The notes below the pieces were generated by a model. It was not told the DNA's origin, searched no databases, and worked only from the letters and a program-made list of their open reading frames with translations. Of a DNA stretch of 40,739 nucleotides, positions 23,996-30,519 are shown piece after piece. Position 1 is the stretch's first letter. Each line of letters starts with the position of its first letter. The DNA comes from CAZWEJ01 sp964632435 (GTDB taxonomy: Bacteria; Patescibacteriota; Saccharimonadia; UBA4664; SCTI01): NCBI GenBank assembly GCA_964632435.1, contig CAZWEJ010000007.1, positions 1-40,739 of the forward strand. Direction: 5' to 3'. Both the position numbers and the translations under genes were made by a program.

Positions 23996-24463
23996 CTAAA
24001 ACCAGAAAGGCTTGGGCACGCGGCGTCGACTCTTCCTGGGCTTTGGCAAGCTGGTGCCGAAGTTCTCTTCAAGTATCCTAGGCCAGTTCTCCTTGAGCCA
24101 TTTCTGCTGATCCAGGTACATTTGCTCAAGCCCACGCTCAGCATACTCACGACGCACCACTCCACCCGCGTGAGGATGCCTGTGGAGCTGCTCTAAGGGC
24201 GAATTAAAGCCATGAGCGTAATGAATCAGCTCATGAACCAGAGTAGATTGAGGAATGTACTCTGGGATGCTCTCATCGCGAAATAGACCGTTCAAGGTGA
24301 TGATCGTTATCGAAGGATCTTTTCGGTCACGCCTGATTGAACCAAGCTGACGTTTTGCCCTGCGGCCGAATTCAATTCGAACAATGTTTTCTTGAGGCAC
24401 GTCGCTGAAGTACCTATCCCATGTCTCATCAAGAAGCTGCTGTAACCAGATGTCGTCACGCAT
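23996..24463 (-). CDS. SprT-like zinc metallopeptidase
   Basis: 155 residues from the ATG at 24463 (a GTG one codon upstream is also possible). The zinc-binding HELIHYAHGF motif is at about residues 80-89, with a further His-rich segment (HRHPHAGG) that may give the third ligand. SprT/Spartan-type proteases in other organisms cut proteins cross-linked to DNA. The C-terminus is basic (KPRKSRRRVPKPF). It overlaps the helicase-nuclease gene by 8 nt with GAGG inside that gene, so the two are coupled; a joint DNA-repair role is inferred from this. Confidence 0.8.
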   Translation of the reverse strand: MRDDIWLQQLLDETWDRYFSDVPQENIVRIEFGRRAKRQLGSIRRDRKDPSITIITLNGLFRDESIPEYIPQSTLVHELIHYAHGFNSPLEQLHRHPHAGGVVRREYAERGLEQMYLDQQKWLKENWPRILEENFGTSLPKPRKSRRRVPKPFWF

Positions 24464-27380
24464 CACTTACCTCATAGCCTTCAAAGTCTTGAACATCTCC
24501 AAAATATTTGATTGCCGCACACTCGTGTACATTCGAGGGCTTCGGCTTAAATTCTCGAGACCTGACTCCTTCTGCAATTGCGACCAACTTGTCTCGGTGA
24601 TTTTGTATGATCTTAGGCGTTAATCTGGCTCCACCTTCAACCCCACTGACAACGTAGTCTAGAACCACCTGATCAACTTTCTTGCCGGTCATCTCTTCAA
24701 AAGCCATGGCGTAGGTTCTAAGCTGAATACTCGATTTGGCGGTACGGCTTAGACTCTCTGGATCTGTCTTTCGCCCAGTCTTAAAGTCCCTTAGCTCAAT
24801 TCCTTCTGGTGTCTTGAAGTACGCATCAAGTCTTCCTCGAATGCGGAGTTTTGCTTCGGGTATTTCAATCTTGATAGGCACCTCGGATCCAAGTACCTGG
24901 CGATCTGATTTTGCTTCCCGAGCAACAAATTTATGCACTGCCTCATGTGCCGATTTTCTGGCTTGCTGGGCAGCTTTTTTTGTTGGATAACCTCGATCAC
25001 TCCAAAGCTCGTCGAGCCGCTGGATTACCTCTTCTTCTACCGGCCGTTCACCCCTTAAGATGGAGTCGTAATATGACTCAATCGCGCCATGGATAGCTGA
25101 CCCAAAAGCTAATTGGGCTCCAAACGGTTGTTTTATTCCCAACACCTTTTCCAGATAGAAATCATATGGGCAGAAATCGTAGGAAGCCAATTCTCCTACA
25201 GTGAGGTTGAGCCACCCGTCGGAATCTTCAAATGGTAGCTTTTTGGTGTTATTGTAACCCGCCAACGGATATATTCGTTGTATTTTTGTCAATACTTTCT
25301 CGATAGCAGGCTTGTCTGTTGATTGTTTACCCATCTTGAACTTCAGGTCGCCGAAGAGCTCGTCAATAAACGGGCTAACTGTTTGACGAACGCCTCCCGC
25401 AGAGAGAGCAGAAGCACTTAACTGTATGTCATCTTTTGCTCTTGTGACTGCAACGTACATCAACCTCCTTAGCTCATGCTCTGGACCGAAATCGCTATCT
25501 CGTCTTAGCTCCTCAGGTATTTGCCAACCCGAATCTCGCCCCCTGCTCCAACTACGTTGAGTACATCCTACAAGATATACCCTACTAAACTCGAGGCCCT
25601 TGGATGCGTGAACAGTTAATAGCTGCACCCCACCCTCGTCTCCTACCGGCTCCTGTACCTCAATTGTCGGTGGTTTAGGGAATGACTTGAGGTAACCTAC
25701 CAAGCTGTTATCCTTGGCGACCGTCTCATAGTCCTGCATCTGGGTAAGTAGCTGAACTAGGTCTTCAAATACTCGAATTATCCTGTCGTCCTTCTTGGCA
25801 GCTTCGATAAGGCTGTCGGAGAGACCGGTTTTGAAGACCAACCTATAAGCCAACTGGCTAACCGGGTACTCCAGTGACCACGCCCGCCATTCATCTACCT
25901 TTTGAACCACATGTTCAAGACCTTCATCAGATTGAGCCGCCTTGCGAAGAGCATCTTCCAAATTTTCGTTATCAATGTCTCTTTGTTGTAATAATTTCCT
26001 CACTTCTTCGGCTTTCAAACCTGTAAACTTACTTATCAAAACGTGAGAAATACTTTCATCATCGGCCTTGTTCCCCAGCCACTCGAGTAAATACCAGAGT
26101 TGTTTTAGCTCTGGCTGCTCAAAAATATTAACTTGAGTAGACAGCGCAAAAGGAATATTTCTCGATTTGAGCATCTTTGCTAACTGCTTCAAAGGAGCAT
26201 GGGTCGCAGATAAAACTGCAATATCTTTTGGCTCAACTCCTTCTTCAACCCTTAACTGCACCTCCTCTGCAATACCGGATAGTTCATCTGTAGGTGATTC
26301 AAAAAGCTTGAACTCAATTGAGCTACCCTTCTTGGAAGATGACAACTTCTTATTAATTCCAAGCTTACTTTCCAACCTGTTGGGATCGTTGTGCTTGATA
26401 AGTCTGTAGGCCGAATCCAGTATCTCCTGACCGGAACGATAGTTCTCGGTTAGAGCTAGAGGCTTTTCTACGTTAAAGTGATCAACAAAGTTCAGTATGT
26501 TTCCGATCTCGGCTCCTCTAAATCCATATATAGCCTGGTCATCATCGCCTACAGCGAAAAGGTTGCCCTCCTTTGTGATGAAGGACCGCAGTAGATCATC
26601 CTGCAGCTTGTTTGTGTCCTGATATTCGTCTACTAGCACATACTTATACTGCTTACTAAGTCTTAGAGCCAAGTTTTTTCTTTGTTGTAATATTTTCAAT
26701 GGTAACAGGAGTTGATCGTTAAAATCGTAGGTCCCGGACTCCTCTTTTAATTGCTCATATAACTCATAAAGCTTTGCTAGATCTTGCTGCTCGGCAATAT
26801 CTTGAGGATGCATTTCCGCTCCCGGCTTCAACCCAGAGGCGTACTTGGTATATTGAGCACTTCCTATGCCTGCATTCTGCAATCTCCCAATGTAATCAAC
26901 CACCCCTATGAGAAACTCGAAAATATTCGAGTGTGGACCGTAATACGACAGCTCAACGCGCTCAATATTCTGTTGGAGAAGAAGCGCTTTCTGAGTATCG
27001 TTCAGGAGGCCCCCGCTTACAGATCGCCCGATATGGGAAGCGTAACGGCCCAGCAACTCGGAACCAAAAGCGTTGAAGGTAAGAACGGCCACCTGGTATG
27101 AGCGCCATCCTATCTGATCGTACAATCTTTCAGCCATCTCCCTGGCCGCCTTCTCTGTAAAGGTCAACGCCAGTATCTCTTGAGGCTCGGCCTTACCGAT
27201 ACCTATCAGGTGTGCGATTCGCTGGGTTATAACCCTTGTCTTACCCGTACCGGCTCCGGCCACAACCAAGGCAGGGCCATCAAGATGTTCTACAGCTGCC
27301 TTCTGCGCGTTATTAAGAACCACCTCTTCTGGCTCATCAAAAAGACCCAATTCTGACTGCTTTAACTCCCCCGGATTCAT
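24456..27380 (-). CDS. UvrD/PcrA-like helicase fused to a RecB-type PD-(D/E)XK nuclease
   Basis: 974 residues. Superfamily 1A helicase motifs in order: Walker A VVAGAGTGKT (about 38-47), motif II LVDEYQDTN, motif III AVGDDDQAIYGFRGAE, motif V LTVHASKGLEF, motif VI RRLMYVAVTRAKD. The C-terminal domain begins near 725 (LASYDFCPYDFYL) and has GRLDAYF (about 846) and ELRDFKTGRK (about 864), the nuclease active site D...D-x-K pattern. This arrangement resembles AddA/RecB or archaeal-type helicase-nucleases acting in DNA-break processing. No AddB/RecC partner is in the window. The ATG is 6 nt after an extended -10 (TGCTATAAT), with no Shine-Dalgarno. Confidence 0.93.
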   Translation of the reverse strand: MNPGELKQSELGLFDEPEEVVLNNAQKAAVEHLDGPALVVAGAGTGKTRVITQRIAHLIGIGKAEPQEILALTFTEKAAREMAERLYDQIGWRSYQVAVLTFNAFGSELLGRYASHIGRSVSGGLLNDTQKALLLQQNIERVELSYYGPHSNIFEFLIGVVDYIGRLQNAGIGSAQYTKYASGLKPGAEMHPQDIAEQQDLAKLYELYEQLKEESGTYDFNDQLLLPLKILQQRKNLALRLSKQYKYVLVDEYQDTNKLQDDLLRSFITKEGNLFAVGDDDQAIYGFRGAEIGNILNFVDHFNVEKPLALTENYRSGQEILDSAYRLIKHNDPNRLESKLGINKKLSSSKKGSSIEFKLFESPTDELSGIAEEVQLRVEEGVEPKDIAVLSATHAPLKQLAKMLKSRNIPFALSTQVNIFEQPELKQLWYLLEWLGNKADDESISHVLISKFTGLKAEEVRKLLQQRDIDNENLEDALRKAAQSDEGLEHVVQKVDEWRAWSLEYPVSQLAYRLVFKTGLSDSLIEAAKKDDRIIRVFEDLVQLLTQMQDYETVAKDNSLVGYLKSFPKPPTIEVQEPVGDEGGVQLLTVHASKGLEFSRVYLVGCTQRSWSRGRDSGWQIPEELRRDSDFGPEHELRRLMYVAVTRAKDDIQLSASALSAGGVRQTVSPFIDELFGDLKFKMGKQSTDKPAIEKVLTKIQRIYPLAGYNNTKKLPFEDSDGWLNLTVGELASYDFCPYDFYLEKVLGIKQPFGAQLAFGSAIHGAIESYYDSILRGERPVEEEVIQRLDELWSDRGYPTKKAAQQARKSAHEAVHKFVAREAKSDRQVLGSEVPIKIEIPEAKLRIRGRLDAYFKTPEGIELRDFKTGRKTDPESLSRTAKSSIQLRTYAMAFEEMTGKKVDQVVLDYVVSGVEGGARLTPKIIQNHRDKLVAIAEGVRSREFKPKPSNVHECAAIKYFGDVQDFEGYEVSDA

Positions 27381-27386
27381 ATGCCG

Positions 27387-27395
27387 ATTATAGCA
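27387..27395 (-). promoter_or_regulatory. Leaderless extended -10 promoter of the helicase gene
   Basis: Minus strand TGC-TATAAT (27395-27387), then 6 nt (CGGCAT), then ATG. No good -35. It lies in the 16-nt gap and the end of argS. Confidence 0.6.
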
Positions 27396-27396
27396 G

Positions 27397-29007
27397 TTAA
27401 GACGGGTGGGATGTATCTGGCTCTTCGTTATGCTCCATTCTGTCTAGTGGAGTGACTCCGATCAAGCCGAATAATAGCCTCATGAACTGGGTGTACTTCT
27501 GGATTGTGTAGAGGCGCTTTGAGGCGACACCTTTATCGAGATCGATAATTCGCTCACTCTCGTAGAGATCATGGAATAGCTTTGCCGTTTCCATGGCAAA
27601 GAATGTGAGTCTATGGACACCATAATCCTGAATCACCTCCTCAAGCACACCGGGGAAACGACTGATGTAGCGAATAAGTGCAAGCTCCTGATCTGATATA
27701 TCGGAAATACTACTGATCGGTGTAAGCCCTCTAAGGCTTGCCTGCTTCAGGATTGAGTGAGCTCTAGCGTATGAATACATGACATAGTACAACGGATTTT
27801 TCTGAGACTGTTCTTTTGCCAAATCCAGATCAAAATCCATCGCAGTGTCGGTAGAACGTTGTAAAAAGAAGAACCTTGCAACGTCAGAACCGACCTCATC
27901 AACCAGCTCCTCAACCGTTACGTATGTTCCGGCGCGCTTGCTCATCTTAACCTCTTGCCCGTCCTTAATAAGTCGGACCCATTGCATCAAGACGAAGTCT
28001 AGCTTCTTACCTGGAGCAAGTTGCTCAATTGTCAGCTTGAGAGATGGCACCTGACCTGCATGATCAGCTCCCCATATCTTTACAGCGTGGTCAAAACCGC
28101 GACGATTGAAGATGTTGAGATGATAAGCAATGTCTGTTCCCAGGTAGGTAACGTCTCCAGAAGACTTCTTGATAACACGATCTCTTTCGTCACCGAACTT
28201 AGAGCTTGCGAGCCACAAGGCGCCATCTTTCAGGTATGATATCTCTTTTTCCTCGAGCAATTGAAGAACTTTGTCGAACTCCCCTGATTCAACTAAGCTA
28301 CTCTCGTTAAACCACTCATCATAGGTGATCCCCATCTTATCAATCGATGGTTTTATCCATCTTTCGAAGATGGCTTGAGTAAGGATCTTTGCTAGCTCTT
28401 TATCATCCTTTGTTTCGAGATCAGATTTGAAGTCTTTAGCCAGCTCTTCTATATACTCGCCAGGATAGTGATCTTCGGTTTTCTGTGTTAAACCAGCCGC
28501 TGCCTTAACCGAGCCCACCAGGTTCCTGATCTGAGTCCCAGCGTCATTAAAGTAGTACTCGTTTGTAACCGAGTAGCCACGATGTTTCATGACTCTGCCG
28601 ATCACGTCTCCAAGATACCCCCCGCGGGCATTACCTAGCGTAAGAGGTCCCGTAGGGTTGGCCGAGATAAACTCAACCTGAAGCTTCTTCTCTGTGCCGA
28701 CTACTGAAGACCCGTACTTACTGTCAATCTGATAGAGCTTCTCTATCCAGTAAGCCTTTGTCATCCTGATATTGATAAATCCATTAACTGCGTTTGCTGA
28801 TTCAATATGCTCGTGATTGATTCTCGCAGCCAGCTTTTCTGCGATCTCTACAGGGCTGCTGCCCAAGGGCTTGGCCAGAAGAAATGCGGCATTTGTCGAG
28901 AAGTCACCAAATTTTACATCAGGATAGCTAACCTCAGGGTCAATCTTTTGACCGAAGTTCTGCTCTATAGATTGGGATAATATGCTTTTGATTTCTTGCA
29001 TTGTCAT
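27397..29007 (-). CDS. argS: Arginyl-tRNA synthetase
   Basis: 536 residues. Class I enzyme that charges tRNA(Arg). The N-terminal Add-1 domain is about 1-105, the catalytic core starts at SANPTGPLTLGNARGG, and the KMSKS loop is VKMSKRAGTYVTVEEL. The C-terminal helical anticodon-binding domain (DALR type) ends the protein (RLYTIQKYTQFMRLLFGLIG). The HIGH motif reads LTLGN instead of the usual HVGH. The chosen start is the first ATG of ATGACAATG, because TATAAT lies exactly 6 nt before it; no Shine-Dalgarno is present. Divergent from smpB with 43 nt between the start codons. Confidence 0.96.
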   Translation of the reverse strand: MTMQEIKSILSQSIEQNFGQKIDPEVSYPDVKFGDFSTNAAFLLAKPLGSSPVEIAEKLAARINHEHIESANAVNGFINIRMTKAYWIEKLYQIDSKYGSSVVGTEKKLQVEFISANPTGPLTLGNARGGYLGDVIGRVMKHRGYSVTNEYYFNDAGTQIRNLVGSVKAAAGLTQKTEDHYPGEYIEELAKDFKSDLETKDDKELAKILTQAIFERWIKPSIDKMGITYDEWFNESSLVESGEFDKVLQLLEEKEISYLKDGALWLASSKFGDERDRVIKKSSGDVTYLGTDIAYHLNIFNRRGFDHAVKIWGADHAGQVPSLKLTIEQLAPGKKLDFVLMQWVRLIKDGQEVKMSKRAGTYVTVEELVDEVGSDVARFFFLQRSTDTAMDFDLDLAKEQSQKNPLYYVMYSYARAHSILKQASLRGLTPISSISDISDQELALIRYISRFPGVLEEVIQDYGVHRLTFFAMETAKLFHDLYESERIIDLDKGVASKRLYTIQKYTQFMRLLFGLIGVTPLDRMEHNEEPDTSHPS

Positions 29008-29013
29008 AACAAT

Positions 29014-29044
29014 ATTATACCTAGATGAAGCGATATCCTATAAT
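29014..29044. promoter_or_regulatory. Face-to-back divergent promoters of argS and smpB
   Basis: Two perfect TATAAT hexamers: 29019-29014 on the minus strand (6 nt before argS) and 29039-29044 on the plus strand (6 nt before smpB). Each -10 falls where the other gene's -35 would be, so both polymerases cannot bind at once. Confidence 0.68.
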
Positions 29045-29050
29045 CATAGT

Positions 29051-29491
29051 ATGAAGCTGTTAGCTAAAAACCGAAAAGCCTATTTTGATTATGCCATTAC
29101 CGAGAAGTTAGTGGCGGGTTTGGTGCTGTCTGGCCCAGAGGTTAAGAGCGCAAAGCTGGGTAATGTCAGCTTAAAGGGCAGTTTTATCGCTTTTAAAGAT
29201 GGTGAAGCTTGGTTAACCAATGCCCATTTTACTCCCTACCCTCCAGCAGCGGGCGTGAAATTGGATGCTGATAGGAGTCGTAAGCTCTTGATGCACAAGA
29301 AGCAGATTAACGAAATTATTGGCGGTCAAAACGGCGGGGTTAGGGCCGTACCCCTTGCTTTATTAGAAGACAAAGGATTGGTAAAGCTTGAGGTTGGCCT
29401 TGGGCGTGGAAAGAAGCGCTATGACAAGCGAGAAACCATCAAACGGCGAGAACAGGAGCGTGAAGCTGGAAGAGCCCTCAAAAAGGCTTAG
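29051..29491 (+). CDS. smpB: SsrA (tmRNA)-binding protein SmpB
   Basis: 146 residues from the ATG at 29051. SmpB brings tmRNA to stalled ribosomes. The typical features are present: LAKNRKAYFDYAITEKLVAG at the start, LSGPEVKSAKLGNVSLKGSF, HFTPYPPA, RSRKLLMHKKQI, and the basic tail DKRETIKRREQEREAGRAL. An upstream extension to 28982 overlaps the argS start and is not used, since TATAAT ends 6 nt before 29051. The tmRNA itself was not found in the window; the large RNA at 19880-20369 does not show tmRNA hallmarks that I could recognise. Confidence 0.97.
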   Translation: MKLLAKNRKAYFDYAITEKLVAGLVLSGPEVKSAKLGNVSLKGSFIAFKDGEAWLTNAHFTPYPPAAGVKLDADRSRKLLMHKKQINEIIGGQNGGVRAVPLALLEDKGLVKLEVGLGRGKKRYDKRETIKRREQEREAGRALKKA

Positions 29492-29512
29492 AACGGCTCA
29501 AAACGCTTATGC

Positions 29513-30142
29513 CTAAATTGTTAGGCTTTCCCCATCCTCAAGAATATGGACCTCGAAGTTGCCATGGAAGTCGCCTCCCAGGTGTGTAAAGGTGTGAGGA
29601 TCCATTCTAGCTATATCGTAGTGGATAGGGATAATCTGCTTTGCACCAAGATCTAGTGCCATCTTGTATGCATCATGGAATGTTATGTCCGGCCCGAATA
29701 TAGGGAGAGCGCCTATCTCAACATCTAGATCACCAGCTTCAACGCTATCTCCAGGTATTAACAGCCTGTCCTCGATAACAAAACCAGTATTTGGAACTGT
29801 TTTCTGTCCGTCAACCAAGAGGCAGTGCTCCATATGCCGAGCCCTTATCTTGAAGCCAGCAATCACCAACTCCTCTTCCTCATCTACTATTTCAACAAAA
29901 TCTTTACCGATAGCCTCGGCAACATCGGAGTTGCCATAAATCGCAACACCATTACCATGTAGCTCGTCAATGATGCTTAAGTCTAAATGGTCTGTGTGCC
30001 TGTGCGTGTAAATTACCGCATCCAACTTTCCAAACTCGCTGACCGAATATTTGGCTGTGGCGAATGTGCCGATGTCAAACATTAACGTTCGTCCGTCACG
30101 CTCAATTTTTAAACACGACTGTGGGTACTTTGTAATTTCCAT
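29513..30142 (-). CDS. MBL-fold metal-dependent hydrolase (UlaG-like)
   Basis: 209 residues. A metallo-beta-lactamase fold with HRHTDH (about 47-52) as the HxHxDH metal site, ARHMEHC with another His, PGDSVEAG with the bridging Asp, and PIHYD near the C-terminus. It belongs to the Zn-dependent hydrolases of the lactamase_B_2 type; the substrate is unknown. GGAG lies 10 nt before the ATG. It is convergent with smpB (21 nt apart). The upstream region has an inverted repeat CTGAC-ATTTC-GTCAG at about 30168-30182 that could be an operator. Confidence 0.88.
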   Translation of the reverse strand: MEITKYPQSCLKIERDGRTLMFDIGTFATAKYSVSEFGKLDAVIYTHRHTDHLDLSIIDELHGNGVAIYGNSDVAEAIGKDFVEIVDEEEELVIAGFKIRARHMEHCLLVDGQKTVPNTGFVIEDRLLIPGDSVEAGDLDVEIGALPIFGPDITFHDAYKMALDLGAKQIIPIHYDIARMDPHTFTHLGGDFHGNFEVHILEDGESLTI

Positions 30143-30279
30143 TTCGGCAAAACTCCGCTTAGTTTTTGTCTGACATTTCGTCAGTCATAATACAGCAGTT
30201 TGGCATAAAGTTACTAACAACCAATTAGGCACAAGGCCAAAAAAATTCATTCCGCTTATACTTTTTTTAAAAAAATGTA

Positions 30280-30308
30280 TTGACAGCGTTTTTGTACCTA
30301 GGTAATCT
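30280..30308 (+). promoter_or_regulatory. Promoter of a predicted small RNA, with palindromic operator
   Basis: TTGACA (30280-30285), 17-nt spacer, TAATCT (30303-30308). A perfect 10-bp palindrome TACCTAGGTA (30295-30304) sits in the spacer and overlaps the -10, and TAGGTA recurs at 30314-30319. This layout suggests repression by a dimeric regulator. Confidence 0.65.
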
Positions 30309-30314
30309 GTAAAT

Positions 30315-30399
30315 AGGTACTTGAACAAAATCAGTACTCAAAACAAAAATCCAACGAAACAGAACCAAATAACGGCTTTCCCAAGCCGTTATTTTTTGT
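30315..30399 (+). ncRNA. Predicted small RNA of about 85 nt
   Basis: Bounded by a consensus promoter and an 11-bp terminator with no coding frame between. A GTACT/AGTAC hairpin lies at the 5' end, followed by an A/C-rich unpaired stretch of about 40 nt (CAAAACAAAAATCCAACGAA), then the terminator stem. The A/C-rich stretch could pair with G/U-rich ribosome sites such as AGGAG-type leaders. Existence is inferred from signals only. Confidence 0.55.
30368..30399. terminator. Terminator of the predicted small RNA
   Basis: AATAACGGCTT (30368-30378) pairs perfectly with AAGCCGTTATT (30383-30393) around a TCCC loop, followed by a T run (TTTTGTTT). The stem is flanked by A/T on both sides and could also act on the minus strand as a second stop for the clp-like gene. 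Confidence 0.85.
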
Positions 30400-30450
30400 T
30401 TACCAAAATACTTATGTTTTTAGCAAAATTTTTCTTGACCCCGCGACGAC

Positions 30451-30474
30451 AAAAAAAATACCGCCATGACCGCG
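30451..30474 (-). terminator. Terminator of the clp-like gene
   Basis: On the minus strand a short CCGC/GCGG hairpin is followed by a run of eight T residues (complement of 30451-30458). Lies about 45 nt after the stop. Confidence 0.6.
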
Positions 30475-30519
30475 GAAAATTATTCGCATATTTATAATTT
30501 TTTATAAAAGTTTTTTTAA

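Larger units (their letters stand above)
30143..30519. other. Gene-free AT-rich interval between MBL hydrolase and clp-like gene
   Basis: 377 nt with no usable reading frame. It holds, from left to right, the upstream region of the MBL gene, a plus-strand small-RNA unit (promoter 30280-30308, terminator 30368-30399), and the terminator of the clp-like gene (30451-30474). The rest is A/T-rich. Confidence 0.8.

Noticed and set aside
28982..29050. Extended start of SmpB
   Set aside because: It would overlap the argS start and its promoter; SmpB homology begins at MKLLAKNRKAYF.
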